A stretch of 64,000 nucleotides of DNA from Oceanobacillus caeni (GCF_019037185.1 NZ_JAHHXM010000002.1:124001-188000); one strand, 5' to 3'. Shown: positions 27,340 through 38,560, counted from the first letter of the stretch. Numbers and translations are program-made. Notes: generated by a model not told the origin, from the letters alone.

Positions 27340-29682
27340 CTAACGAAACTCTATTACAGTAACTCCACTTCCACCTTCACCATTTGCACCAGGTCTTGAT
27401 GAAGCAATATTCGGATGGTTTTTCACAAAGTCCTGTACACCTTTTCGTAAAGCCCCTGTTCCTTTTCCATGAATTATAGACACTCTCGGATAACCAGCTA
27501 ACAGGCTGTCATCTATATATTTTTCCAATTTAAGTAGAGCATCTTCATAACGCTCCCCCCTTAAATCTAATTCTGTCTTAACATGGTAATTGGAACCTTT
27601 AATCGTTGTAACAGGTTTTACATCATTTTGTTTAGGTTTACCTAATAACTGTAAGTCTTTACGTTTCATCTTTACTTTCATAATTCCGACTTGTACTAAA
27701 TATTCATTATCACTAACTTTTTCCAGTACTTCACCCTTTTGATTTACCGTTAACAACTTGACTTCATCTCCTGGGTGAAGTTCATTCGTTTCTTTTGCAG
27801 AAACCTTTTGTGTTGAAGCATTTTTTCTTAATAGATTCGGTTTTGCTTCTTCCAACATCTTTTTAGCTTCAATCCACTCATGCTCTTTTATTTCCACATT
27901 GGATTTCATATTTTTCATTTCATCTACAATGATTTGTGCTTCTTCACGAGCTTTTGTTAGAGCTTTTTCAGCTTTTTCTTCCGCTTTTTTAAATAGTTGT
28001 TCCCGTTTATCCAGGAACTGTTTGTACTCTTTTTCCAGCTGATTGTGGATTTTTTCGCTTTCTAATAATACTTTGTGCGCTTCTTCATAGTCCTTTTCAG
28101 CTGAAATTTGAGACTGTTCTAATGAAGCAATCATATTTTCTACATTTTTAGAATCTACCCCAACTAATCCTTTCGCTCTATCAATGATTTGGGGATCTAA
28201 CCCTAACCGACTTGATATTTCAAATGCATTACTTCTCCCGGGAATGCCGATTAATAATCGATACGTCGGTTGTAATGTTTCGACATCAAATTCAACAGAG
28301 GCATTAATTACATTTTCACGATTATAACCATATGCCTTCAATTCCGGATAATGAGTTGTGGCAATAACCTGAGCACCTCTGGAAATAACTTCATCTAATA
28401 TTGCCATAGCCAGTGCTGCACCTTCACCTGGATCTGTTCCTGAACCCAATTCATCAAATAATACGAATGAACGATGGTCCACATTTTTAATAATATCCAC
28501 AATATTTGTCATGTGAGATGAAAAAGTACTTAAGTTCTGTTCAATCGATTGTTCATCTCCAATATCTGCAAACACCTCATGGAAGACTGCTAACTCACAA
28601 CCGTCTAATGCTGGTACTTGTAATCCGGACTGAGCCATTAATGTACATAATCCAACCATTTTTAATGTAACTGTCTTCCCACCTGTGTTTGGCCCCGTAA
28701 TAACAATAGACGAATAAGACTCGCCTATTTCAATATCGTTTGGAACAACTTCTTCTACAGGGATTAGTGGGTGACGTGCTTGTTTCATTTTTATAATACC
28801 TTGATTATTCATTTTTGGTTTTGCAGCTTTCATTTGATTTCCTAATAAGGCTCTAGCATGAATAAAATCAATTTCGCCTAATATAGATACATTCTGATGA
28901 AGAAATTCACTCTGTTCCGCAATTAATCCGCTTAATTCATTTAAAATCCGATCTATCTCTTGTTTTTCTTTCATATAAGCAGCTTGTAAGTGATTATTTA
29001 ATTCCACTACTGCTTTTGGTTCCATAAATAACGTTTGACCAGACGATGATTGATCATGAACAATTCCGCCAATAGACGCACGGTACTCTTGTTTTACCGG
29101 TATAACGTAACGATCATTTCTTATGGTCACGATGGAGTCAGATAACATTTTACTATTTGACCTTGTATAACCTTCTAATTTTTCTTTCACTTTGGACTCG
29201 TATGAACGTATAGATGAACGTATACCACGTAACGTCTGGGATGCACTATCCATTACATGGCCATGATCATCAATACAATTTTTAATTTCTTGTTCCAGTT
29301 CCCGGAGAGAAATAATTTCGTCTACCATTTCTTTTAATATTGGTAAATCAACTTCTAGACTTCCAATAAAATTCTTTACTTTTCTTCCACCATAAATGGT
29401 ATTTGCTACGTTTAAACATTCTTCAGTAGTTAAAGTACCACCTATTTCACTTCTTTTGAGACTCATTCGAATATCTGTAATTCCGCCTAAAGGAATAGAT
29501 TGATTTAGTCTTATAATTTGTGCTGCTTCATCCGTTTCATCTTGCATTCGATTTACTTTCTCTATTTCAGTTGAAGGTTTCATATTGGAAACATAGTCTT
29601 TACCAATGGATGTAGCTGCTTGATTGATTAATTGCTCAATAATTTTCGGAAATTCTAATATTTGAAGCACACGGTCATTCAT
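27340..29682 (-). CDS. mutS2: Endonuclease MutS2
   Basis: MutS-like ATPase that lacks mismatch-recognition domains; in Bacillus it acts on recombination and, more recently, on collided ribosomes. 780 residues: helical core and clamp (1-300), ATPase with Walker [10 protein letters not shown] and Walker [14 protein letters not shown], a long charged coiled coil (about 510-630), a KOW-like segment near 640-690 and C-terminal Smr domain ([28 protein letters not shown]). ATG at 29682; 21 bases after polX. Confidence 0.97.
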   Translation of the reverse strand: MNDRVLQILEFPKIIEQLINQAATSIGKDYVSNMKPSTEIEKVNRMQDETDEAAQIIRLNQSIPLGGITDIRMSLKRSEIGGTLTTEECLNVANTIYGGRKVKNFIGSLEVDLPILKEMVDEIISLRELEQEIKNCIDDHGHVMDSASQTLRGIRSSIRSYESKVKEKLEGYTRSNSKMLSDSIVTIRNDRYVIPVKQEYRASIGGIVHDQSSSGQTLFMEPKAVVELNNHLQAAYMKEKQEIDRILNELSGLIAEQSEFLHQNVSILGEIDFIHARALLGNQMKAAKPKMNNQGIIKMKQARHPLIPVEEVVPNDIEIGESYSSIVITGPNTGGKTVTLKMVGLCTLMAQSGLQVPALDGCELAVFHEVFADIGDEQSIEQNLSTFSSHMTNIVDIIKNVDHRSFVLFDELGSGTDPGEGAALAMAILDEVISRGAQVIATTHYPELKAYGYNRENVINASVEFDVETLQPTYRLLIGIPGRSNAFEISSRLGLDPQIIDRAKGLVGVDSKNVENMIASLEQSQISAEKDYEEAHKVLLESEKIHNQLEKEYKQFLDKREQLFKKAEEKAEKALTKAREEAQIIVDEMKNMKSNVEIKEHEWIEAKKMLEEAKPNLLRKNASTQKVSAKETNELHPGDEVKLLTVNQKGEVLEKVSDNEYLVQVGIMKVKMKRKDLQLLGKPKQNDVKPVTTIKGSNYHVKTELDLRGERYEDALLKLEKYIDDSLLAGYPRVSIIHGKGTGALRKGVQDFVKNHPNIASSRPGANGEGGSGVTVIEFR

Positions 29683-29703
29683 ACTTCTAAACTCCTTTTA
29701 TTT

Positions 29704-31422
29704 CTACTTATTCCTGCTAAAAAAATTCATTAGTTTATCTTTATCCCATGTATTTATTACAGTATCTTTACGAACCCAACCTTTTCTCGCTGTTCCTACG
29801 CCATACTTCATATGTTCAAGCATATGGTAACTGTGTGCATCAGTATTTATAGCTAGAAGAACTCCCGCCTCCTGGGCCTGCCTTGCCCACTTAGCCGATA
29901 AATCTAAACGGTTTGGATTTGCATTAATTTCTAAAGCTGTATTTGTTTCTTTCGCTTTTTCAATTAACTTATTTACATCAACTTGATAGCCATCCCGTCT
30001 ACCAATTAGTCTTCCGGTGGGATGGGCAATTAATGAAACGTACGGATTCTCCAATGCTGCAAACAATCTTTCCATGATTTGCTCCTCAGATTGGTTGAAA
30101 CTGGAATGAATCGCCCCAATAACGAAATCCATTTCTGTTAAGAAGTCATCTGAAAAATCTAAACTACCATCCGGTAAAATATCCATCTCCACTCCAGCAA
30201 ATATATGAATATCATCATATCTCTCATTTAACTTATCAATTTCTTCCCTCTGTTTTCTTAATCGACTTTCGTCTAATCCATTTGCAACACGTAGATACTT
30301 TGAATGATCTGTAATCGCTACATAGGAATAACCTTTATTTCGTACTTGATTAACCATTTCTTCCAATGATTGTGCACCATCACTGTACGTTGTATGCATA
30401 TGTAAATCGCCTTTAATATCATCAAGTTTTAAGAAGGGATAAGCTTTATCAAAAGACTCAACTTCCCCCGTATTCTCACGTATCTCAGGAGGAACATACG
30501 TTAAACCAAAATGATGGAAAAAATCTTCCTCACTTTTAAAAGTTAGAACTTCTTTTGTCTCCTCGATTTCCACACCATACTCGCTAATCTTCTCGCCACG
30601 GGACTTTGCTAATTGCCTCATAGCCACATTATGGTCTTTTGATCCAGTAAAATGATGTAAGGTCGTTGCAAATTCCTTTTCTGTAACGATTCGAAAATCC
30701 ACGTTTACATCATATACATCATCATAGATAACAGATACCTTTGTATCTCCTTTTGCAATAACGTCCTTTATACCAGGCATGTCCAAAAGTTGATTTCTAA
30801 TGGACTCAGGATTTTTTGTTGAAATAATAAAATCAATATCCTTTATCGTCTCCTTCATTCGCCTTAAACTTCCGGCCAATGAAAACTTTTCAACATCTTT
30901 CATCGATTTTATATAGGTCTCTATTTTTTCTGCAATAGGTATAACATTAGCAATCGGTAGCCGTTCTGGACGGGTCCCCGCTTCCTCGATTGCTGCTAAA
31001 ATTTTTTCCGCTGTTTTTTTACCGAAGCCAGGAAGAGTTTCAACCTTACCATTCTCACATGCCGCTCTTAATGACTCTACATCCGTTACGTTTAGCTCCT
31101 GATAAAGCTTTGATAACTTTTTACCGCCTAATCCTGGTAATTGCAGTAATGGAATTAAACCATTTGGAACTTCTTGCTCAAGTTGTTTAAGTGTCTCTGA
31201 TGACCCTTTTTCTATATATTCCAAAATAACGGTATTGGTCCCCTTACCAATTCCCTTAATCTTTGTGAAATCATCAATTTCAGCAAGCGATCGTTCATCT
31301 TTTTCTAAAGCTTGAGCAGCTTTTCTATAGGCTGATATTTTAAAAGAATTCTCGCCCTTAAGTTCTAAATATATTGCAATTTTCTCTAGTAATTTTATAA
31401 TATCTTTTTTATTTATTGCCAT
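29704..31422 (-). CDS. polX: Family X DNA polymerase with PHP domain
   Basis: Gap-filling repair polymerase with 3'-5' exonuclease. 572 residues from the ATG at 31422, preferred because AAAAGGTG is 9 bases ahead; a GTG four codons earlier overlaps that site. N-terminal helix-hairpin-helix region, polymerase palm with the catalytic pair in DIDFIIS and VDFRIV, and C-terminal PHP domain with HMHTTYSDG, DHSKY, GVEMDIL, GAIHSSF, ANPNRLDLS and NTDAHS metal ligands. Confidence 0.95.
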   Translation of the reverse strand: MAINKKDIIKLLEKIAIYLELKGENSFKISAYRKAAQALEKDERSLAEIDDFTKIKGIGKGTNTVILEYIEKGSSETLKQLEQEVPNGLIPLLQLPGLGGKKLSKLYQELNVTDVESLRAACENGKVETLPGFGKKTAEKILAAIEEAGTRPERLPIANVIPIAEKIETYIKSMKDVEKFSLAGSLRRMKETIKDIDFIISTKNPESIRNQLLDMPGIKDVIAKGDTKVSVIYDDVYDVNVDFRIVTEKEFATTLHHFTGSKDHNVAMRQLAKSRGEKISEYGVEIEETKEVLTFKSEEDFFHHFGLTYVPPEIRENTGEVESFDKAYPFLKLDDIKGDLHMHTTYSDGAQSLEEMVNQVRNKGYSYVAITDHSKYLRVANGLDESRLRKQREEIDKLNERYDDIHIFAGVEMDILPDGSLDFSDDFLTEMDFVIGAIHSSFNQSEEQIMERLFAALENPYVSLIAHPTGRLIGRRDGYQVDVNKLIEKAKETNTALEINANPNRLDLSAKWARQAQEAGVLLAINTDAHSYHMLEHMKYGVGTARKGWVRKDTVINTWDKDKLMNFFSRNK

Positions 31423-31587
31423 TGTTATTTTCACCTTTTCATTAGAAAAATTACATGTAGCTCATGATATACTGTACAAAATTAAAAGACTAATCCTTCT
31501 TATGTTAATACAATTGTACATGAGATACAATTGTATAACTAATAAGATGAATCAGTCTTAATTTATTTGCTGGATAAAGTCCAAATT

Positions 31588-32130
31588 CTACTTATCTTCC
31601 ATAAAAGAGAACCATAAATCTAAAATTTTACCCGAGAAATAAGGTGTCTGTTCAACAATAAATAATGCAATTGGTGACCCAGTTATCCATCCTTGCACTG
31701 TTTCTACTGGTGTTAATGCTAAGATATATAAAATAATAAATGCAATCAAATATACTTCTATAAATCCCAAAACCGCACCAAGCAATTTATTAACAGAATT
31801 AATAACAGGGATGGAGGCAACAAAATCGAGCATAGAAGCTATAATCTGCATGAAAATTTTAACAGCAATGAAAATAAGTACAAATGCTACTGCATTATAA
31901 AACCCTTTTTCCAATGGTAACGTTTGAAGAAATGAAGCCCAAGTACTTTCAGGTAATTCTGGGTACGGTATCCACAGTGCTAGTTTTGGCCCCAAATCAT
32001 CACAATACATCGCTGCTACGGCAAAAGCTACGATAAATCCTACTAAATGTAATATTTGTAAAATCAATCCTCTTTTAAGCCCCATAAAAAAGCCAAACAT
32101 TAAAAACAATAATAATACAAGATTAAACAT
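31588..32130 (-). CDS. cvpA: CvpA-family membrane protein
   Basis: 180 residues with four hydrophobic spans (about 2-20, 22-42, 78-101, 120-141) and the CvpA start pattern FGFFMGLKRGLILQ. B. subtilis YshB is the positional counterpart. Six bases after zapA, with AGAGGAAT before the ATG. CvpA proteins are linked to colicin V export in E. coli and envelope stress, but the role in Bacillus is not known. Confidence 0.88.
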   Translation of the reverse strand: MFNLVLLLFLMFGFFMGLKRGLILQILHLVGFIVAFAVAAMYCDDLGPKLALWIPYPELPESTWASFLQTLPLEKGFYNAVAFVLIFIAVKIFMQIIASMLDFVASIPVINSVNKLLGAVLGFIEVYLIAFIILYILALTPVETVQGWITGSPIALFIVEQTPYFSGKILDLWFSFMEDK

Positions 32131-32136
32131 ATTCTA

Positions 32137-32400
32137 CTATTCCTCTTTCCTTTTCAATGAACCTACCAATCTTGCATAATCTTCCTTTAACTTTAAGTAA
32201 TCATTCATCGTATTTAAAGCGGTTAGTACAGCAAGACTTTCTGTATCAAGATTTCTATTAGCATTTTGCAAATCCTTCATTTTTTGATTAACAAGAGTTG
32301 CAACTAAACGTACATGACTTGCGGATTCTTCATCTGCAACTACTGTATAAGGTCTATTTTTTATTTCCACGGTAACACGTTCTTTTTTTACTTCCGCCAC
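32137..32400 (-). CDS. zapA: Cell division protein ZapA
   Basis: Promotes FtsZ bundling at the Z-ring. 87 residues from GTG at 32400, chosen since GGGAGGC stands 8 bases ahead and since the length then matches B. subtilis ZapA (85); the frame is open further upstream. Motifs: VEIKNRPYTVVADEESASHVRLVATLVNQKM (β-strands and helix 1) and the coiled-coil helix AVLTALNTMNDYLKLKEDYARL. Confidence 0.93.
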   Translation of the reverse strand: MAEVKKERVTVEIKNRPYTVVADEESASHVRLVATLVNQKMKDLQNANRNLDTESLAVLTALNTMNDYLKLKEDYARLVGSLKRKEE

Positions 32401-32561
32401 GAGAAAAGCCTCCCTGCCAAAGAATTCTACACCTAATATTAACATGAACCTGCTATTTTAAAAAGATTTTCCTTATCCTACGTAGTTTGCTATAGTCAAT
32501 ATATATTGTTAAATGTTTAATTAAATTCCTATGTTAAGGAAATTTCTAAAGGAGAGATATC

Positions 32562-33497
32562 TTGGGACAGATTGTAACTGAATTATCAAAAGAAATTATT
32601 CTAGAAATGAAACAGTACTATCAGAATGCTCTTACCTCTACACCGCAAGGAGCAGTATTTCGAGCTAAGACTTCCAGTGCCGTTATTACCTCATATAAAT
32701 CAGGTAAAGTACTATTCCAAGGAAAATCTCCTGAAGTGGAAGCTGATAAATGGGTAAATAATAAGACACAACCTAGCTTAATAAAAACTAAAACAAACAA
32801 AAAACATACCTATTCACCAGAGCCAACAATATTTTCAAATAGTCATATTGGTTCTGATGAAGCTGGTACTGGAGATTATTTCGGACCAATTACAGTGGGA
32901 GCGGTCTATGTAGAGAAAGAGCAAATCAATTTATTAAAGGATTTGGGAATTAGAGACTCCAAAAACTTAACTGACCCTATCATTAAGGACTTATCTAAAG
33001 AAATTGTGAAATTAAATATTCCGTATTCGCTTGTTATTTTACATAATGAAAAATATAACCGATTACAAAGAAAAGGTTGGTCCCAGGGGAAAATGAAAGC
33101 AATGTTACACCATGCAGCCATAAATCATTTGAGAAAAAAAATCGGTAAAGAAGCATTTTACGAAGGTATATTAATTGATCAGTTTTGTGAACCAGGTGTA
33201 TATATCAATTATTTAAAATCAGAAAATCGAGTATTACAAGAAAAAACCTATTTTATGACAAAAGCAGAAAGTTACTCTATTGCTGTGGCTGCAGGTTCTA
33301 TTGTTGCTAGAACTAGTTTTGTCAAGGAAATAGAAAAACTTTCAAATGAATTTGGCATTGAATTACCAAAAGGAGCTTCTAATAAAGTAGATCAGGTTAT
33401 CGCAAAAATCATTAAAACAAAGGGAGAAAACGCCTTAGATTCGTTGGCAAAAGTACACTTTGCAAACACAAAAAAAGCAATAAAATACTTAAATTAG
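32562..33497 (+). CDS. rnhC: Ribonuclease HIII
   Basis: Removes RNA from RNA-DNA hybrids. 311 residues: an N-terminal TBP-like substrate-binding domain (about 1-85) and the catalytic domain with GSDEAGTGDYFGP (Asp-Glu-Gly motif), RDSKNLTD and ILIDQFCEPG; the DEDE-type active site is typical of HIII. TTG start at 32562 with AAAGGAGAG upstream. Divergent from zapA. Confidence 0.97.
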   Translation: MGQIVTELSKEIILEMKQYYQNALTSTPQGAVFRAKTSSAVITSYKSGKVLFQGKSPEVEADKWVNNKTQPSLIKTKTNKKHTYSPEPTIFSNSHIGSDEAGTGDYFGPITVGAVYVEKEQINLLKDLGIRDSKNLTDPIIKDLSKEIVKLNIPYSLVILHNEKYNRLQRKGWSQGKMKAMLHHAAINHLRKKIGKEAFYEGILIDQFCEPGVYINYLKSENRVLQEKTYFMTKAESYSIAVAAGSIVARTSFVKEIEKLSNEFGIELPKGASNKVDQVIAKIIKTKGENALDSLAKVHFANTKKAIKYLN

Positions 33498-33508
33498 TTG
33501 ATTATGTA

Positions 33509-33546
33509 AAAAAAGGTTGCTTATGCATGCATAAGCAACCTTTTTA
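33509..33546. terminator. Bidirectional terminator after rnhC
   Basis: AAAAAAGGTTGCTTATGC / GCATAAGCAACCTTTTT, a near-perfect stem with T-tracts on both strands between convergent rnhC and the LysM-3D gene. Confidence 0.9.
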
Positions 33547-33558
33547 TTTTAAAGAAAG

Positions 33559-34350
33559 CTAGTCAACGATAGTTACCTCAACGGTACGTCTGCCCCAATT
33601 ATTTGCTTGTTCTTTCGTCGGTACATGGATATCAATCTTATTTCCATTAATTGCACCACCTGTATCCGAAGCAGTTGCATAACCATATCCTTCCACATGT
33701 ACTTTAGTTCCTAAAGGAATGACATTTGGATCTACAGCAATTACTTTCGCATTTGGATTTGATCTTAAATCAACACCAGTTGCTGTTATACCGGAACATC
33801 CTGTACAATGAGCGGTATATGCTGTAGCTTCAACGGAAATGGTTTTCCCTTGTGGTGTCGAATCATTATTAGTACTTTCTTGTGTAGTTTCCTTTTCCTC
33901 CTTGACCTCAATTGAAGTTACTTTAGCATCAGATGCAGGATTGGAGTTTACCGCTGGAACATTACCATTCAAAGTTAGTTTCTGACCGGCATAAATCATG
34001 TTAGATGATAGATTATTCATTGATTTTAGTTGGGTTACGGTTAAACCGTTATTTCCACTAATCTTACCTAATGTATCCCCTTTTTTAACAATATAATAAC
34101 CTTCTTGATGACCTTGTTGTTTTTCCTGTTTTACTTCCTTGCCACCTTCAGTTTGTAAAATTTGTTTTGGATAGATTAACGTACCTTTTAAGTTATTCAC
34201 TTCCATTAACGATTCTACTGTTGTGTTATGTGCTAATGCAATTTCCCAAAGTGTATCCCCTTTTTGCACTTCATGTTGTGCTGATGCTACGGTTATTCCC
34301 ACAAAGCTTGCCAAGATCAATCCCAAAAATACGGCTACTAAATTTTTCAT
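33559..34350 (-). CDS. Secreted LysM-3D cell-wall protein (YocH-like)
   Basis: 263 residues: signal peptide (1-24, AVFLGLILASFVGITVASA), LysM repeats at about 28-68 (QKGDTLWEIALAHN) and 84-128 (KKGDTLGKISGNNG), a Glu/Thr/Ser linker (135-168) and a C-terminal 3D domain with its aspartates in VDP, SDTGG and KIDIHV. Similar proteins (B. subtilis YocH) are secreted muralytic enzymes of the lytic-transglycosylase fold. ATG follows AAAGGGGG. Upstream is a 386-bp gap with decayed repeats. Confidence 0.92.
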   Translation of the reverse strand: MKNLVAVFLGLILASFVGITVASAQHEVQKGDTLWEIALAHNTTVESLMEVNNLKGTLIYPKQILQTEGGKEVKQEKQQGHQEGYYIVKKGDTLGKISGNNGLTVTQLKSMNNLSSNMIYAGQKLTLNGNVPAVNSNPASDAKVTSIEVKEEKETTQESTNNDSTPQGKTISVEATAYTAHCTGCSGITATGVDLRSNPNAKVIAVDPNVIPLGTKVHVEGYGYATASDTGGAINGNKIDIHVPTKEQANNWGRRTVEVTIVD

Positions 34351-34373
34351 TATGTAGTCCCCCTTTTAATTGA

Positions 34374-34680
34374 TTAAAGCCTTTGTTGCACTTTTGCAGA
34401 CTTTTACGGTGGGGCGAGTAATGAAGCCCCTGGAAGAAAGTTTGAACTTTCCTATCTGCCAAGCTAATCGTAACATGGTTAACACCTTAGTGCGGTTACA
34501 CTCCATTTAAGAGTATATTTCATACATTACAACTACTATATAATTTGTTTAATAGGTTCTATTCTCTATAAGACAAACATACCTATAATAATTTGGGTTC
34601 TTACTGCTATGAAATTTTATTAGAAAAAACTCGGTTTTGCTATTAGACTTGCATGTATATCGTTGCACTTGAATCCACAT
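34374..34680. repeat. Two decayed copies of the AGAAAACTTGG family
   Basis: 34379-34466 contains CTTTGTTGCACTTTTGCAGACTTT, then GAAAGTTTGAACTTTCCTATCTGCCAAGC; 34622-34680 contains AGAAAAAACTCGG and ATCGTTGCACTTGAATCCACAT. Both follow the word order of the family seen at 4775 and 61579. Between them the sequence is AT-rich and should hold the promoter of the LysM-3D gene; no riboswitch core was recognised. Confidence 0.4.
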
Positions 34681-34682
34681 AA

Positions 34683-34726
34683 AAAACACATAGAATCTTC
34701 CTTTCAGAAAATTCTATGTGTTAACG
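34683..34726 (-). terminator. pheST terminator
   Basis: ACACATAGAAT / ATTCTATGTGT stem with a 17-base loop just past the pheT stop codon, with A-rich plus-strand flank giving a U-tract. Confidence 0.75.
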
Positions 34727-34736
34727 GTACAAACTT

Positions 34737-37163
34737 TTATGAACGTATATAAGAATTAAATTTATTATTTACTGCTTCCACAATTTTTTCAAATGAAGCT
34801 TCTACTTCATCGTCCAACAATGTTTTATGCGGATCTTGGTAAAGCAAGCTATATGCAACTGATTTCTTACCATCTGGAACATTTTCGCCTTCATACACGT
34901 CAAAAATACTTACTTGTTTGACAAGTGGTGCACCTACTTCTTCTATTACAGTTTTAACATCACCTGCCAAAACATCATTATCTAGAATGAAGGCAATGTC
35001 TCTGGCAACAGATGGATATTTCGAAATCTCTTCAAATGATGGTTCACCATCGTAAGCATCAAGGATTTCTTCAAGATTTAAATCAAATACGTATGTGTCT
35101 TTTAAATCTAATTCTTTTTGTAAACTAGGGTGTAACTGCCCAACAAACCCAATCGTTTTATCTTGAATTTTGACAACCGCTGTTCTACCTGGATGCATAT
35201 TGTCAACTTTCGCTTGATGGAAACTTATTGATACTTTTAAGTAGTCCGATAAACCTTCCAAGATTCCTTTTACAACAAAGAAATCAACTTCTTTTTCCTC
35301 TTGTTGCCATGATTGCTCCAACCATTTTCCGGTTATCGCACCTGCAATTCTTAACAATTCTTTTGGCTGTTTGCTAATCTTTTGTTCATTAGAAATGAAT
35401 ACAGATCCCATTTCGTAATAAGCAAGATTACTTTGATTTCTAGCCAAATTATATGTTAAGGTACCTAACATTTCAGGTAACATACTTAATCTTAAATATT
35501 TGTGGTCTTCACTCATAGGCATCGCAAGGTTAATCGGAGTTGGATTCTGTTTCGATATTTCCGGACTTACTAGTCGATTTATATTTTTCTCGTTTGTAAG
35601 CGAATAAGTTAATATCTCTGAAAGACCAGCTGATTGCATATATTGTTTCACTTTACGTTTTAATAATTGCTTTTCTGTTAAACGTCCAGCTTGATTTGAA
35701 CCTTCTGGTAAGGTATATGGCAACTTATCATATCCATAAATTCTTGCCACTTCTTCTAACATATCCTCAAATATTGTAACATCTCCGCGACGAGTCGGAA
35801 CTTGAATTGTAAATGCCTCACCATCTTGTGTGAACGGGAATTGTAATCTGTTCAAAATATTCACAATTTCTTCACTAGTAATTTCTGTTCCTAATTTCGC
35901 ATTGATAGCAGAAGTCTCCATTGTTACTACTTTTTCCGACTTGTCTAACTCGTCGAATTCAACTACACCAGATAATACTTTCCCATTTGCATATTTTTGT
36001 AAAAGATAGCTTGCACGCATACCTGCTTTTTTCACACGATTTGGATCAACGCCTTTTTCAAATCGTGTACTGGATTCACTTCGTAAACCAGTCGCTTTAA
36101 CCGTTTTGCGAACCGATCCACCATCGAAATAGGCCGCTTCAAGTAAAACATTTTTTGTTTCTGATGTTACTTCTGTGTTAGCACCACCCATAACTCCAGC
36201 CAAAGCAGTTGGTACCTTTCCATTTGTAATAAGTAACTGTTCTGTCGTTAGCGTTCTTTCTTGATCATCAAGAGTAACCATCGTTTCCCCTTCATTAGCA
36301 CGGCGAACTACGATTTTCTCTGATGAAAAACGATCATAATCAAAAGCATGTAAAGGTTGACCGTATTCCATTAATACATAGTTTGTAATATCTACAACAT
36401 TATTAATTGGACGAACACCAACGGCCATTAAATAGTTTCGCATCCATAATGGAGATGGCTTTATTTCTACATCCTGAATGATAAATGCACCATAATATGG
36501 ATTTAGTTCCGGTGCTTCTACCTCAATAGCGATATAATCTTCCGTTTTCCCTTCACTAGTAGAATATTCTTCTTCAGGGAGATTCACTTCTTTATTAAGA
36601 ATAGCAGCTACATCATATGCCACTCCTAGCATACTTAAAGCATCCGCTCTGTTTGCTAAAACATCTAAGTCTAAGATGGCATCATTTAAATTTAAAAGGG
36701 AAACAACACTTTCACCTACTACAGCATCTTCCGGGAATACAAAGATCCCATCGGTAATATCTGTTGGGATATATTTTTCATCTACCCCAAGTTCCTGTAA
36801 TGAGCAAATCATTCCATTGGATTCGATACCGCGTAATTTTACCTTCTTAATTTTAAATCCACCCGGAAGTTTTGCTCCTGGTTTTGCCACCGCTACTTTT
36901 TGTCCTTCGGCGACGTTTGGAGCGCCACACACGATTTGTAAAGTTTCATCCCCAACATCGACTTGACATAAATTTAATTTATCTGCGTTAGGGTGTTTCT
37001 CGCACGATACAACATATCCAACAACAACATTCGTACTTTCTTCGGCAAAATACTCAACGCCTTCTACTTCAATACCAGATTTCGTAATTTTTTCAGCAAG
37101 TTCTTCTGGAGTAATATCTCCTAAATCAACGTAATTTTTTAACCAATTAAATGAAACTAACAT
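34737..37163 (-). CDS. pheT: Phenylalanyl-tRNA synthetase beta subunit
   Basis: Large subunit of the tetrameric enzyme; binds tRNA and edits Tyr-tRNA. 808 residues: tRNA-binding OB domain (about 40-150, EKHPNADKLNLCQVDVG), B3/B4 editing domain (about 200-400, MMGANTEV-like GVMGGANTEV), B5 (410-480), catalytic-like core and C-terminal ferredoxin-fold anticodon-binding domain (about 715-808, KYPSVARDIAF). 13 bases after pheS; AGGAGGG before the ATG. Confidence 0.98.
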   Translation of the reverse strand: MLVSFNWLKNYVDLGDITPEELAEKITKSGIEVEGVEYFAEESTNVVVGYVVSCEKHPNADKLNLCQVDVGDETLQIVCGAPNVAEGQKVAVAKPGAKLPGGFKIKKVKLRGIESNGMICSLQELGVDEKYIPTDITDGIFVFPEDAVVGESVVSLLNLNDAILDLDVLANRADALSMLGVAYDVAAILNKEVNLPEEEYSTSEGKTEDYIAIEVEAPELNPYYGAFIIQDVEIKPSPLWMRNYLMAVGVRPINNVVDITNYVLMEYGQPLHAFDYDRFSSEKIVVRRANEGETMVTLDDQERTLTTEQLLITNGKVPTALAGVMGGANTEVTSETKNVLLEAAYFDGGSVRKTVKATGLRSESSTRFEKGVDPNRVKKAGMRASYLLQKYANGKVLSGVVEFDELDKSEKVVTMETSAINAKLGTEITSEEIVNILNRLQFPFTQDGEAFTIQVPTRRGDVTIFEDMLEEVARIYGYDKLPYTLPEGSNQAGRLTEKQLLKRKVKQYMQSAGLSEILTYSLTNEKNINRLVSPEISKQNPTPINLAMPMSEDHKYLRLSMLPEMLGTLTYNLARNQSNLAYYEMGSVFISNEQKISKQPKELLRIAGAITGKWLEQSWQQEEKEVDFFVVKGILEGLSDYLKVSISFHQAKVDNMHPGRTAVVKIQDKTIGFVGQLHPSLQKELDLKDTYVFDLNLEEILDAYDGEPSFEEISKYPSVARDIAFILDNDVLAGDVKTVIEEVGAPLVKQVSIFDVYEGENVPDGKKSVAYSLLYQDPHKTLLDDEVEASFEKIVEAVNNKFNSYIRS

Positions 37164-37176
37164 ACGAGTCCCTCCT

Positions 37177-38211
37177 TTAAGCCTTATGATATTGTTTTAA
37201 GAAACGAACATCATTCGTATAAAAACCACGAATGTCGCTGACACCGTATTTCAACATAGCAATTCGTTCCGGTCCCATTCCAAATGCAAATCCGGAATAA
37301 ACTTTTGGATCATAGCCTGCCATGGATAAAACTTTTGGATGAACCATTCCGCCACCAAGAATTTCAATCCAGCCAGTTCCTTTACAAACACTACATCCTT
37401 CTCCATGACAAACTTTACAAGAAATATCCATCTCAACAGATGGTTCTGTAAATGGGAAAAAACTCGGACGTAAACGGATTTTGCGCTCCTCACCAAACAT
37501 CTTTTTAGCAAATTTATCTAAGGTACCTTTTAAATCACTCATCCTTACATTTTTATCTACATATAATCCTTCAATCTGTGTAAATTGATGAGAATGTGTA
37601 GCATCATCTGTATCACGACGGTACACTTTACCAGGACAAATCATTTTTACTGGCTGATTCCCTTCATACTCCTGCATTGTACGTGCTTGAACCGGAGAAG
37701 TATGCGTACGTAACAATAGTTCATTTGTTATATAAAATGAATCCTGCATATCTCGGGCTGGATGGTTTTTGGGTAAGTTTAGGGCTTCGAAGTTAAAATA
37801 ATCTGTTTCTACTTCTGGACCTTCTTTCACTTCATATCCCATTCCAATAAATAAATCTTCAATTTCTTCGACAATACTTGTTAGTAAATGGGGTCCACCA
37901 ATATTAACAGGTCTTCCTGGTAATGTGACATCAATAGATTCTTCTTCTAGTCTTTTTTCTAAGGCTGCTTGCTCTAAACTCGTCGCTTTCTCTTCAATTG
38001 AAGTTGTAATCGCATCACGGACTGCATTAGCCATTTGGCCTATAATTGGACGTTCTTCGCTAGATAATTTTCCCATCCCTTTTAACACTTTTGTAATGGA
38101 TCCTTTTTTTCCTAAGTAACTTACACGTATATCTTGTAATTCTTTCAGATTTGCAGCTTGCGTTACTTTTTCCAAAGCTTCTTTTTGAATAGCTTCTAAT
38201 TGATCTTTCAT
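37177..38211 (-). CDS. pheS: Phenylalanyl-tRNA synthetase alpha subunit
   Basis: Catalytic subunit, class II synthetase. 344 residues: N-terminal coiled coil (1-90), motif 2 [10 protein letters not shown] and [20 protein letters not shown], and motif 3 [17 protein letters not shown]. The [17 protein letters not shown] insert is the Cys-rich loop usual in Bacillus PheS. Controlled by a Phe T-box upstream. Confidence 0.98.
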   Translation of the reverse strand: MKDQLEAIQKEALEKVTQAANLKELQDIRVSYLGKKGSITKVLKGMGKLSSEERPIIGQMANAVRDAITTSIEEKATSLEQAALEKRLEEESIDVTLPGRPVNIGGPHLLTSIVEEIEDLFIGMGYEVKEGPEVETDYFNFEALNLPKNHPARDMQDSFYITNELLLRTHTSPVQARTMQEYEGNQPVKMICPGKVYRRDTDDATHSHQFTQIEGLYVDKNVRMSDLKGTLDKFAKKMFGEERKIRLRPSFFPFTEPSVEMDISCKVCHGEGCSVCKGTGWIEILGGGMVHPKVLSMAGYDPKVYSGFAFGMGPERIAMLKYGVSDIRGFYTNDVRFLKQYHKA

Positions 38212-38247
38212 TATTTTAGCCTCCCTTTTTTTACATTTGAATGAAAA

Positions 38248-38545
38248 TAAAAAAAGCCCTCATTCCCAATAAGGGACGAGGACTTGTATTCGCGGTACCA
38301 CCCTTGTTGGCACATTAATTGTGCCCAACTCAATACTTGATAACGGATAAATCCGGAACACCTTTCTTTAAACAAAATATTTTGTACTCACATCTTTTAT
38401 TTTGTTTAGCTCCAAGTGTCAGCTCCAGAGTGAAGGGACAACATTCCATACGATGGAAATGCTCACAGTCTTAGACATTTCCTCCCTGTAACGCTCATGA
38501 ATGTTATCAAACTCTTTCGACGCGTTCATATATTTCATTCATTTT
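38248..38545 (-). promoter_or_regulatory. T-box leader of pheST
   Basis: The minus strand contains AGGGTGGTACCGCG (38305-38292), the T-box antiterminator signature, followed by the terminator hairpin AGTCCTCGTCCCTTATTG / CAATAAGGGACGAGGACT-type stem ending in a T-tract (38272-38249). Upstream is AGGGAGGAAATG (stem I) and CTGGAGCTGA. TTC in CCCTTCACTC just before CTGGAGC is the likely Phe specifier. Readthrough should rise when tRNA-Phe is uncharged. Confidence 0.9.
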
Positions 38546-38560
38546 TTCGTATTTTATTAC

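Noticed and set aside
34351-34736. c-di-AMP (ydaO/yuaA) riboswitch or WalR box before the LysM-3D gene
   Set aside because: No riboswitch core is visible, and TGTTAA...TGTTAC words have the wrong spacing for WalR. The region looks like decayed repeats.
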